A DNA stretch of 7,631 nucleotides from Spirochaetaceae bacterium (GTDB lineage Bacteria > Spirochaetota > Spirochaetia > Treponematales > Breznakiellaceae): NCBI GenBank assembly GCA_031280115.1, contig JAITHF010000222.1, forward strand, positions 1 to 7,631, in the 5' to 3' direction. The stretch's first letter is position 1; every line of letters starts with the position of its first letter. Positions 1 to 5,883 of the stretch are shown in pieces. The position numbers were made by a program, and so were the translations under genes. Below the pieces are notes generated by a model. The model worked only from the letters and a program-made list of their open reading frames with translations, was not told the origin of the DNA and ran no database searches.

Positions 1-431
1 AGGCGCTTGCAAGCGGGAAACCCAGAGCCCTGTTCCTTGCCAACATCAAGGCCCAGGGCGGGGACGCGGCGCGGTTTCTGGCTATGCGGGGAGCGTACCG
101 GTCCCCGTTCAAGGCAGAGGTTCTTGCGGCCCGTTCAGGCTTTATCGCAGGGATAGACGCGGGGCAGGCAGGCCGCGCGGGGGTGCATCTGGGAGTGGGG
201 CGGAACCGCACGGAAGACGCTGTAAGCCCCGCCGCGGGGGTGGAGTTCCACAAGAAAAGGGGCGATCCGGCAACGCAAGGGGAAAAGATAATGACCGTGT
301 GGGCGCGGGACGAGGCGTCTCTTGCGGCAGCGCTCCCGCTGCTTGAGCAGGCGGTCAGTTACACAGACATCCCGATACCGCCGCGGCGGACCCTGATACT
401 CAAAGAAATACCGCCCCTTACAGGGGTTTAG
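1..431 (+). CDS. deoA: Thymidine / pyrimidine-nucleoside phosphorylase, C-terminal part (5' end outside window)
   Basis: The frame is open from base 3 to the TAG at 429-431 and gives 142 residues with no start needed inside the window. The enzyme phosphorolyses thymidine (or other pyrimidine nucleosides) to base plus deoxyribose 1-phosphate in cytosolic nucleoside salvage. The visible part fits the C-terminal alpha/beta domain of this family: an 'AQGGD' segment near the left edge, then 'SGFIAGIDAGQAGRAGVHLGVGR' in pieces (the G-x-I-x-x-I-D and L-G-x-G-R signatures), then D-A-V-S-P-A-A-G-V and 'KKRGDPATQGEKI', matching the family's 'D.ID...G.....K.GD....GE' stretch. The N-terminal helical domain and the phosphate-binding and active-site residues lie upstream, so I cannot tell thymidine-specific DeoA from the broader Pdp type. 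The next gene, 242 bp on, is unrelated. Confidence 0.85.
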   Translation, partial: ALASGKPRALFLANIKAQGGDAARFLAMRGAYRSPFKAEVLAARSGFIAGIDAGQAGRAGVHLGVGRNRTEDAVSPAAGVEFHKKRGDPATQGEKIMTVWARDEASLAAALPLLEQAVSYTDIPIPPRRTLILKEIPPLTGV

Positions 432-478
432 CCCTGCGGAGGTTTCCCCCTGCGGGGGTTTCCCCCTGCGGGGGTTTT
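414..478 (+). repeat. 16-bp tandem repeat forming serial GC mini-hairpins; possible terminator of the phosphorylase gene
   Basis: Three head-to-tail 16-bp units start at 432, 448 and 464 (consensus CCCTGCGGGGGTTTCC; the first has one A for G, the last ends in TTTTA). Across the unit joints they form CCCCC-TGC-GGGGG hairpins at 446-458 and 462-474, each with a 5-bp stem and a 3-base loop. A third hairpin of the same shape but different sequence, CCCCT-TAC-AGGGG, lies at 414-426 and includes the last codons of the upstream gene. The last hairpin is followed by TTTT (475-478), so the array can act as a weak intrinsic terminator. The repeat and stems are read directly; the terminator role is inference. 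Confidence 0.6.
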
Positions 479-556
479 AAACGGCTTCCCGCCGCCGCCG
501 CACGACGGCCGTTGAAACAGCCGCAGGCTGCCTTGAGCCGCAGAGGGCGCAGGCTG

Positions 557-585
557 TTGACCTTGGGGGCGGGATGTGCTAAAGA
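557..585 (+). promoter_or_regulatory. Candidate sigma-70 promoter for the hibernation factor gene
   Basis: TTGACC at 557-562 is a good -35. After 17 bases comes TAAAGA (580-585), a poor -10, but it is preceded by TG at 577-578, giving an extended -10 arrangement. The start would lie near 592, about 80 bases before the gene. The TTGACC element matches the -35 seen upstream of lon. This is a weak call because the -10 lacks the final T. Confidence 0.3.
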
Positions 586-673
586 AATAAGAAACCCTTT
601 GGACAGGGAACAGGGGCCCGTGGACTGGCCGCTGAACAAAAAACCCGAAAAAAACGGGCAGAGAGGAGCGCTT

Positions 674-967
674 ATGAACATTGACATCAAAGCCGTGCAT
701 TTCACCCTTAAAGATGATGTCAAAGACTATCTTAACCGCAAGATAGCAACCCGCCTTCCCAATGTGGAAAATATGATTGTGGACCTGCTGTTCACCCTTA
801 CCAAAGACAAGGATTTCACCGCCGAGGCGACGGTCAACTTCCGCTGGGGCGTGTCGGTCCATGTCAAGGACAATGACTTCGAGCTTAACCCGGCGGTTGA
901 TAAACTGATTGATAAACTGGACGCGAAAATTATCAAAGAAAAAGAAAAATTAAGCGAAAGGCGCTAG
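674..967 (+). CDS. hpf: Ribosome hibernation-promoting factor, short form (HPF/RaiA family)
   Basis: This encodes a 97-residue cytosolic protein of the HPF/RaiA (sigma-54 modulation, S30AE) family, which binds the 30S decoding region in slow or non-growing cells and keeps ribosomes inactive as dimers or idle monomers. The sequence has the expected start 'MNIDIKAVHFTLKDDVKDYL', then a basic helix ('NRKIATRLPN'), the strand 'DLLFTLTKD', a 'TAEATVNF' strand, and the diagnostic C-terminal helix with 'AVDKLIDKLDAKIIKEKEKL'. The length matches short HPF; the extra C-terminal dimerisation domain of long HPF is absent. ATG 674 is chosen because GAGAGGAG (661-668) sits 5 bases upstream and homology begins there; the frame stays open further upstream, but that part is not family-like. 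A small CCCG-A7-CGGG hairpin (644-658) lies just before the Shine-Dalgarno. Its neighbour lon is also a stress gene, but it has its own promoter. Confidence 0.9.
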   Translation: MNIDIKAVHFTLKDDVKDYLNRKIATRLPNVENMIVDLLFTLTKDKDFTAEATVNFRWGVSVHVKDNDFELNPAVDKLIDKLDAKIIKEKEKLSERR

Positions 968-979
968 ACAGCCGGAGCC

Positions 980-1024
980 CGCCGCGCAGAAGCCCATGCG
1001 CTCAAGCCCGGCGCGGCGCCTTTC
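980..1024 (+). terminator. Candidate intrinsic terminator after hpf
   Basis: Starting 12 bases past the hpf stop, CGCCGCGC (980-987) is perfectly complementary to GCGCGGCG (1011-1018). The 8-bp GC stem has a 23-base loop and is followed by CCTTTCTT. The T-tract is short and interrupted and the loop is long, so termination may be partial. The TTGACC -35 of the next promoter begins immediately after. Confidence 0.45.
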
Positions 1025-1054
1025 TTGACCGGACGGCCCGCGGGGTAGTATAGT
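1025..1054 (+). promoter_or_regulatory. Promoter of lon
   Basis: TTGACC (1025-1030), an 18-base spacer and TATAGT (1049-1054) form a good vegetative sigma-type promoter. Transcription would start near 1061, giving a leader of about 130 bases before the lon ATG. A second identical TATAGT lies 8 bases downstream (1057-1062) because the -10 is inside an octamer tandem repeat; only the first copy has acceptable spacing to the -35. I see no CIRCE-like inverted repeat nearby, so HrcA control is not indicated. Confidence 0.55.
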
Positions 1055-1093
1055 AGTATAGTAAAAGAGTAAAAGAATAAAAGAGTAATATCG
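1046..1093 (+). repeat. Octanucleotide tandem array overlapping the lon promoter
   Basis: Read in steps of eight from 1046: TAGTATAG, TAGTATAG, TAAAAGAG, TAAAAGAA, TAAAAGAG, then the degenerate TAATATCG. All units begin with TA and the first five end in AG or AA. The phase is exact, with no inserted base. The tract is strongly AT-rich between GC-rich flanks. It contains the -10 hexamer and the predicted start site of lon, so unit gain or loss could change promoter strength or the start point. Confidence 0.75.
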
Positions 1094-1108
1094 CAACATA
1101 ATAAAAAC

Positions 1109-1141
1109 GCCGGAGCCTTCCGGCAGGGGCCGCCGGAAGGC
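1109..1141 (+). promoter_or_regulatory. Structured lon leader with two competing hairpins
   Basis: GCCTTCCGGC (1115-1124) pairs perfectly with GCCGGAAGGC (1132-1141) around a 7-base loop, a stable 10-bp stem. The same right half, TCCGGC (1119-1124), can instead pair with GCCGGA (1109-1114) around a 4-base loop, so the two hairpins exclude each other. GCCTTC (1115-1120) is also complementary to GAAGGC (1180-1185), which contains the lon Shine-Dalgarno. No T-run follows, so this is not a classical terminator. A role in translational or temperature control is inference. Confidence 0.4.
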
Positions 1142-1191
1142 GCGGCAGGACGGGTATTTCAAAAATTATAAAACTCAGAGAAGGCGGATAT

Positions 1192-3576
1192 ATGTCAGAA
1201 CAAAGTGTTGTGCCTATCGATCAACTGCTTCCCAATAAACTGTCCCTGGTAGCCCTTATGGGGCGCCCTATCTTCCCGGGTATTTTCACGCCTATTATGA
1301 TCGGGAACCCTGCGGACGTGAAAGTGGTGGACGACGCGGTTGCCGCCGAGGGGCTTGTGGGGCTTGTCATGCTGGCCAATGAAACCGAAACCCCCAGCAT
1401 CAAGGACCTGTACAAGGTGGGGACCGCGGCAAAAATCATCAAAAAAATAAACCTGCCAGACGGGGGGGTCAATATCTTTATCTCCACGCTGAAACGCTTC
1501 GCCGTAAAGAAAACGCTTAATCCCATAAACCCCATTGTGGCCGCGGTGGAATATCTGGAAGACGAAGAGGACGACACAAGCGAGGTCAAAGCCCTCACCA
1601 GAGCGCTCATAAGCGAGATGAAGCAGATTTCCGAGAACAACCCCCTTTTCTCAGAGGAAATGCGCCTCAATATGATAAACATCGACCATCCGGGTAAAAT
1701 CGCGGACTTTATCGTGAGCATCCTCAACATAGACAAGGCGGAACAGCAGAAAATACTGGAAATACTGAACGTCCGCAAGCGCATGGAACAGGTTTTGGTC
1801 TTCATCAAAAAAGAGCAGGAGCTTTTGCGGATACAAAAGCGGATACAGCGGGAAATCAACGAGAAAATCGAAAAATCCCAGCGGGAGTATTTTCTCAAGG
1901 AGGAACTGAAAGCTATTAAGACAGAGCTGGGCATGGCCACCGACGCAAAGAGCTCGGACTACCAGCGCTTTAAGGATAAACTGGACGCTTTCAAGTTTGA
2001 GGGGGAGATCAAAGAGGCCGTGGGGCAGGAACTGGACAAATTCAGCCTTATGGATCCTAATTCAGGCGAATTTACCGTTACCCGCAACTACCTTGAGGTA
2101 CTGGCGAACCTTCCCTGGAACGCCCCTGAGCCTGAGAACTTTGAGCTTAAAACCGCCGCCGCTATTCTTGAAAAGGATCACTACGGCCTTAAAGACGTGA
2201 AGAACCGCATCATCGAGTATCTTGCGGTCCGCAAGCTGAGAAAGGACACCAAAGGGTCTATCGTGTGCCTGGTGGGGCCGCCGGGGGTGGGCAAGACCTC
2301 TGTGGGGCGGTCAATCGCCCGGGCTTTGGGCAAGGCGTTTTTCCGCTTCTCCGTAGGGGGGATGCGGGACGAGTCCGAGATTAAGGGGCACCGCCGGACC
2401 TACATCGGGGCCATGCCGGGGAAAATTATTCAGGGGCTTAAAATCGTCAAGACCCGGGCGCCGGTCTTTATGATAGACGAGATTGACAAGATGGGCGTGA
2501 GTTTTCAAGGCGATCCGGCGAGCGCGCTCCTTGAGGCGCTGGACCCGGAACAGAACACGGGCTTTCGGGACCGCTATCTTGATCTCCCTTTTAACATTTC
2601 CAGCGTCTTTTTTATCGTTACCGCCAACACGCTGGATACTATTCCGTCACCGCTGCTTGACCGGATGGAGATTATTCAGCTGCCCGGGTACATCAACACG
2701 GAGAAACTTGAAATCGCCCGCCGTTACCTCCTTCCCAAGAGCCTTGAGAAGAACGGCCTTAAAAGCGGCCAGGTAAAATACACGCGGGATTCTCTTATGC
2801 ACATTGCCAACGGTTACGCCCGGGAGGCCGGGGTGCGTAACTTCGAGAAGAATCTGGACAAGATTCACCGGAAGCTGGCAAAGCAGATTGTGGAGGCAAA
2901 AGAGGCCGCAAAGAGCGCCGAGGAGGAGGCCGGGGCTGGGGAGAAGTTTGCCATAGACAAGGCGCTTATCGAGAAACATCTGGGCAAGCCTATTTTTCCC
3001 GAAGGCGCGGTGAAGAAAGCAGACCGACCGGGTATGTCAATCGGGCTTGCCTGGACCAGCATGGGCGGGGATACGCTGGTTATCGAGGCCGCCGCGGTTC
3101 TGGGGAAGGGCGGGTTTACGCTGACCGGCAAGATGGGGGACACTATGAAAGAATCCGCGGCGATCGCCATGACTGTGGCGCGGAAGATAGGGATAGAGCG
3201 CTGCGGCGTGAGCCCTGAGTGGTTTGACCAGAACCACATCCACCTGCATATTCCCGAGGGCGCCACCCCGAAAGACGGCCCTTCCGCGGGGATTACTATG
3301 GCCACGGCGCTCCTTTCGCTCATGCGGAAACAGACCATCACGGATAAGCTGGTGATGACAGGGGAACTCAGCCTCACCGGTCAGGTGCTGGGCATAGGCG
3401 GGCTTAAAGAAAAGACCATCGCGGCGCAGCGCAATAAGGCGCGGCATATTATTATTCCCAAGCATAATGTGCGGGACCTTGACGATATACCTGAACATGT
3501 CAAAAAAGGCATAACGTTTCATCCGGTTGAACGCTTTGAAGAGGTAATCAAGCTGGCGCTCCCCTCTGCGCCCTGA
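1192..3576 (+). CDS. lon: ATP-dependent Lon protease
   Basis: This is a complete 794-residue LonA-type serine protease, close to the usual length (E. coli about 784). It forms a cytosolic hexamer that unfolds and degrades misfolded and short-lived regulatory proteins. Visible parts in order: N-terminal substrate-binding domain (about residues 10-200, including 'RPIFPGIFTPIMIG'); a coiled helical linker (about 200-250, 'EKSQREYFLKEELKAIKTELG' in the expected place); the AAA+ module with Walker A GPPGVGKT (362-369, K368) and Walker B VFMIDEIDK (D429, E430); and the C-terminal protease domain with S698 in PKDGPSAG and K741 in GLKEK, 43 residues apart as in the E. coli Ser-Lys dyad. An Ala/Glu-rich stretch (about residues 565-582) joins the AAA+ lid to the protease domain. 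ATG 1192 follows AGAAGG (1179-1184) by 7 bases. All key residues are present, so it should be active. It has its own promoter, and the next gene also does. Confidence 0.97.
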   Translation: MSEQSVVPIDQLLPNKLSLVALMGRPIFPGIFTPIMIGNPADVKVVDDAVAAEGLVGLVMLANETETPSIKDLYKVGTAAKIIKKINLPDGGVNIFISTLKRFAVKKTLNPINPIVAAVEYLEDEEDDTSEVKALTRALISEMKQISENNPLFSEEMRLNMINIDHPGKIADFIVSILNIDKAEQQKILEILNVRKRMEQVLVFIKKEQELLRIQKRIQREINEKIEKSQREYFLKEELKAIKTELGMATDAKSSDYQRFKDKLDAFKFEGEIKEAVGQELDKFSLMDPNSGEFTVTRNYLEVLANLPWNAPEPENFELKTAAAILEKDHYGLKDVKNRIIEYLAVRKLRKDTKGSIVCLVGPPGVGKTSVGRSIARALGKAFFRFSVGGMRDESEIKGHRRTYIGAMPGKIIQGLKIVKTRAPVFMIDEIDKMGVSFQGDPASALLEALDPEQNTGFRDRYLDLPFNISSVFFIVTANTLDTIPSPLLDRMEIIQLPGYINTEKLEIARRYLLPKSLEKNGLKSGQVKYTRDSLMHIANGYAREAGVRNFEKNLDKIHRKLAKQIVEAKEAAKSAEEEAGAGEKFAIDKALIEKHLGKPIFPEGAVKKADRPGMSIGLAWTSMGGDTLVIEAAAVLGKGGFTLTGKMGDTMKESAAIAMTVARKIGIERCGVSPEWFDQNHIHLHIPEGATPKDGPSAGITMATALLSLMRKQTITDKLVMTGELSLTGQVLGIGGLKEKTIAAQRNKARHIIIPKHNVRDLDDIPEHVKKGITFHPVERFEEVIKLALPSAP

Positions 3577-3615
3577 TTCGCGAGCCCCCTGCCTCATCCC
3601 GCCCTCGGTATGGGT

Positions 3616-3645
3616 TTGACAGGGGAGGGTAAAATAAAAGATACT
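3616..3645 (+). promoter_or_regulatory. Promoter of the EcsC-family gene
   Basis: A consensus -35 TTGACA (3616-3621) is followed after 18 bases by GATACT (3640-3645). The predicted start is near 3652, about 54 bases before the ATG. The layout copies the lon promoter: TTGAC[C/A], 18-base spacer, T-rich -10 ending in T, then a TAAAAGAG octamer. Units TAAAAGAT (3635-3642) and TAAAAGAG (3651-3658) lie exactly 16 bases apart, with ACTAGAGA between them. Confidence 0.55.
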
Positions 3646-3705
3646 AGAGATAAAAGAGCGGCCCGCAGCGGCTGCCTCAACTATAATGATTAAGGAGTAA
3701 TTTTG

Positions 3706-4458
3706 ATGGCTGAAGAAGAAAAAGAAAAAGAAAACAGCGGTATATGGTACAGTATTCTTGACACAGCGCTCAAGATCCCCGGGGCGAAAGTGGATCGGGA
3801 TGATTTCCTCAAAAAAGGATTGAGCGATTGCGGGGGGGATATGCTGGCGCATATTCTGGAGGTTGGCCCGGGCAGAGCGGGTATTCCGGTGGATACGCTG
3901 GACAAGGCTGCGGACAAAGAAATCAGAGAGCATACGGCTGTCGTAACCGGCACGTCTTTCCTCGCCGGGCTTCCCGGAGGAATCGCTATGGCCGGAACCA
4001 TCCCCGCCGATTTAGCGCAGTATTATTGGCACGTTATCGTCATAGCCCAAAAGCTGGCGTATATTTACGGCTGGCCTGACTTGCAGGGAGAGAGCCGCGA
4101 GGATTATCTTTCCATGCTGACCATCCTCATCGGCATTATGAGCGGCGCCAAAGAAGCAAGCGAGGTGTTTAAGCCGCTCTGCGAAAGCCTTTCTAAAGAA
4201 GCGGCGGTTAAAAAACTGCCTGCGGTAATGCTGGCAAAAGCCGGTGTGCCTCAGATTGTTAAACAGGTCGCGATCCGGCTGGGTGCTAATCTGGCGAAAC
4301 AGGGGCTCTCGAAGGGCATAAGCAAGATAATTCCCATTCTGGGAGGGGCCATATCAGGGGCGGTCAGCTTTTTGACCTTTAAACCTATGGCGGAAACTCT
4401 CAAGGACGCTCTGCGGGTCGATATTTTCCCGCTTCTTACGGATCAAAGAAACAACTAA
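3706..4458 (+). CDS. EcsC-family protein
   Basis: This encodes a 250-residue protein that resembles the EcsC family (first named from a Bacillus subtilis ABC-exporter operon; molecular function still unknown). Supporting features are a highly charged N-terminus (AEEEKEKE), then a glycine/alanine-rich hydrophobic stretch with 'FLAGLPGGIAMAGTIPADLA' (about residues 86-105), directly followed by an aromatic, amphipathic helix 'YYWHVIVIAQKLAYIYGW', which is the most family-like segment. A second glycine-rich hydrophobic segment, 'IIPILGGAISGAVSFLTF', lies near residues 207-224. There is no signal peptide, so it is probably cytosolic or membrane-associated through these segments. ATG 3706 is preceded by AAGGAG (3692-3697); an adjacent TTG at 3703 is an equally possible start that adds one residue. 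No ecsA/ecsB-like transporter genes are nearby, so it is a stand-alone member. The family call rests on recognition of the IPADL...YG region. Confidence 0.65.
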   Translation: MAEEEKEKENSGIWYSILDTALKIPGAKVDRDDFLKKGLSDCGGDMLAHILEVGPGRAGIPVDTLDKAADKEIREHTAVVTGTSFLAGLPGGIAMAGTIPADLAQYYWHVIVIAQKLAYIYGWPDLQGESREDYLSMLTILIGIMSGAKEASEVFKPLCESLSKEAAVKKLPAVMLAKAGVPQIVKQVAIRLGANLAKQGLSKGISKIIPILGGAISGAVSFLTFKPMAETLKDALRVDIFPLLTDQRNN

Positions 4459-4736
4459 CCTTTCATCAGAACCGGCGGCGGCGCTTTTATTTATGCCGCC
4501 GCCGCGCAAATCCCCGCTTAACCGGCTGCCCCGGCGTACTCCTCACGTGTTCTCCTTCCTTCCCGCTCTTTGTTTTTACTAAGCAGGTCTCTCTACGGCG
4601 GTTCCGCTCTTGTTTCCGTTGCGCCTTATATAGCCCCCTGCCTCAAGGCTTTTTCTAGGGTTTTACGGCTGACCGGATACGCGCCGTCTTGTTTTCCAAT
4701 CCTAAATCCACCGGTCCCCTCCTTATTTACGCTTGT
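4459..4736. other. Convergent intergenic region
   Basis: This lies between the ends of the EcsC-family gene (+) and the zinc dehydrogenase gene (-). Apart from the strong hairpin at 4473-4504, I see no supported gene. Short frames on either strand lack a convincing Shine-Dalgarno or family-like sequence. On the minus strand, purine-rich AAGGAGGGG (about 4713-4721) has no start codon at a usable distance. Confidence 0.6.
4473..4504. terminator. Strong GC hairpin between convergent genes, possible bidirectional terminator without T-tract
   Basis: CGGCGGCGGC (4473-4482) pairs perfectly with GCCGCCGCCG (4495-4504), giving a 10-bp all-GC stem with a 12-base AT-rich loop, 14 bases after the EcsC-family stop. 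Neither strand has a T-run after the stem, so it is not a canonical intrinsic terminator. Its position between two gene ends fits transcript-end protection or factor-assisted termination. Confidence 0.5.
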
Positions 4737-5771
4737 TCACGCAAGTTCTATCATCACCTTGACCACATCAGGATGCCCCGCCGCGGCGTATTCATAGGCG
4801 GCGACCGCGTCGTCAAAGGCAAACGTCTTGCTGATGAGCCGTTTAATGTCTATTTTTCCGGCGCTTACCAGCGCGGCGGCGCGGTCAAAGGCGTTGGTAT
4901 ACCTAAAAATGGTTTCAATACTGATGCCCCGCCCTTGGAGGAGCGCCACATCAAGAGGGACCGTGCCGTTCATCATACCCACCAGCACGACTCTGCCGCC
5001 CCGCCTGGCGCACCGGAAAAAGTCCGGATACACCTTGGGGCTTCCGGAGGCTTCGATAATAAGATCAACCCCTCTGCCGCCGGTTTCCTGCATAATCGTA
5101 TCCAAGAGATTGGTTTTGCCGGTGTTAATGGGAATAATGTTGGGGTAGGAGCCGGCGATGCCGAGCTTCTCCGCCTTCACGTCTGATATAAAGACGCGGC
5201 TGCACCCGCCGGCGGACGCGGAAACCGCTGCCAGGGTGCCGATAGTGCCGGCGCCGATGACAAGCGCCGTGTCCCCCGGGGTGATGCGCCCTTTTTTGGC
5301 GGCCTCAATCCCGATAGCCAGCGGTTCCATCATGGCCCCTTCCGCCGCAGTCATGCCCTGGGGGAGCTTAAAGCAAAACCGCGCCGGATGGGTGACGGTT
5401 TCCCGCAGGCACCCGTGTATCGGCGGGGTTGCCCAGAATACCACCTCTGGATCAAGGTTGTAATTGCCCCCAAGGGTTTCCGGTGAAAAGGGCGCGGGAA
5501 TACCCGGCTCCATACAGACCAGATCGCCCAAGGCCGCACCGGTTACTTTTTCCCCTTTTTCCACGATGATTCCCGCAGCCTCATGCCCCAGAATCATCGG
5601 CTCTTTGACCACAAAATCTCCGATAGCCCCTTCTAGGTAATAGTGAATATCGCTGCCGCAGATGCCGCAGGCTTTTATCGCGATTTTTACGTCATAGGGA
5701 CCCACTGTCTCATTGATAGGGTAATCTTGGATACGCAGCTTTTTTACCGCTTCAAGCACCAACGCCTTCAT
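4737..5771 (-). CDS. Zinc-dependent sorbitol / L-iditol-type dehydrogenase (MDR superfamily)
   Basis: This encodes a 344-residue cytosolic medium-chain dehydrogenase that probably oxidises a secondary hydroxyl of a polyol to a ketose with NAD+. Catalytic zinc ligands are visible: C38 in GICGSD, H63 and E64 in GHEAAG, and E149 in MMEPLA. The Rossmann motif GAGTIG (173-178) is followed by D197 at the end of the second strand, which favours NAD over NADP. The segment 'FRYTNAFDRAAALVSAGKID' is close to the substrate-domain segment of sorbitol dehydrogenases. The lobe that normally carries four structural-zinc cysteines (about 86-108, EPG...YNLDP) has lost them, as in animal sorbitol dehydrogenase. 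ATG 5771 is chosen because AGGAGG (5784-5779 on the minus strand) stands 7 bases ahead; the longer frame to 5879 covers the intergenic hairpins. It is the last gene of the minus-strand set. Xylitol, arabinitol or another polyol could be the true substrate. Confidence 0.88.
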   Translation of the reverse strand: MKALVLEAVKKLRIQDYPINETVGPYDVKIAIKACGICGSDIHYYLEGAIGDFVVKEPMILGHEAAGIIVEKGEKVTGAALGDLVCMEPGIPAPFSPETLGGNYNLDPEVVFWATPPIHGCLRETVTHPARFCFKLPQGMTAAEGAMMEPLAIGIEAAKKGRITPGDTALVIGAGTIGTLAAVSASAGGCSRVFISDVKAEKLGIAGSYPNIIPINTGKTNLLDTIMQETGGRGVDLIIEASGSPKVYPDFFRCARRGGRVVLVGMMNGTVPLDVALLQGRGISIETIFRYTNAFDRAAALVSAGKIDIKRLISKTFAFDDAVAAYEYAAAGHPDVVKVMIELA

Positions 5772-5791
5772 AATTGTTCCTCCTGCCTGTT

Positions 5792-5877
5792 GGCGGGCCT
5801 GTATCAGGGCCGCCGGATTGGGGGGAGCTTCCTGAAACCAATCTTGAGGAAACTCCCAGGGCTTTCGCAAAAAGCCC
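5792..5877 (-). promoter_or_regulatory. Three consecutive stem-loops between binding-protein and dehydrogenase genes
   Basis: Three hairpins fill the 112-base gap. In transcript order: GGGCTTT/AAAGCCC (5859-5865 with 5871-5877, 7 bp, 5-base loop) directly after the binding-protein stop and six T residues; an 11-position stem with one mismatch (5823-5833 with 5847-5857, 13-base loop); and a 10-position stem with one mismatch (5792-5801 with 5805-5814, 3-base loop), ending 8 bases before the dehydrogenase Shine-Dalgarno. No T-run follows any of them. Intercistronic hairpins after a binding-protein gene commonly stabilise its mRNA and lower downstream expression; that role is inferred here. Confidence 0.55.
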
Positions 5878-5883
5878 AAAAAA

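Noticed and set aside
512..673. In-frame upstream extension of the hibernation factor (54 extra residues)
   Set aside because: The added residues are not family-like, and a good Shine-Dalgarno stands before ATG 674; the protein from there has the normal short-HPF length.
1221..1940. 239-residue minus-strand frame antisense to lon
   Set aside because: Serine-rich shadow of the lon reading frame; no recognisable domain.
3586..3625. CCCCTG/CAGGGG inverted repeat after lon as a terminator
   Set aside because: Only 6 bp with a 28-base loop, no T-run after it, and it overlaps the -35 of the next promoter.
3682..3687. Perfect TATAAT upstream of the EcsC-family gene
   Set aside because: It sits directly before the Shine-Dalgarno, so transcription would start within or after it, and no -35 lies at the right distance.
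3037..3933. 298-residue minus-strand frame overlapping the end of lon and the EcsC-family gene
   Set aside because: It is low-complexity (poly-Phe from the GAA/AAA-rich EcsC N-terminus), antisense to two well-supported genes, and without family features.
3583..4645. 14-bp direct repeat AGCCCCCTGCCTCA at 3583-3596 and 4632-4645
   Set aside because: One pair of this length in a GC-rich window can arise by chance and no structure or gene arrangement links the copies.
4570..4797. 75-residue plus-strand frame in the convergent region
   Set aside because: No Shine-Dalgarno, no recognisable domain, and it runs into the coding region of the dehydrogenase on the other strand.
5772..5879. Longer zinc dehydrogenase starting at 5879
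   Set aside because: The extra 36 residues are encoded by the hairpin region; family sequence and AGGAGG both indicate ATG 5771.
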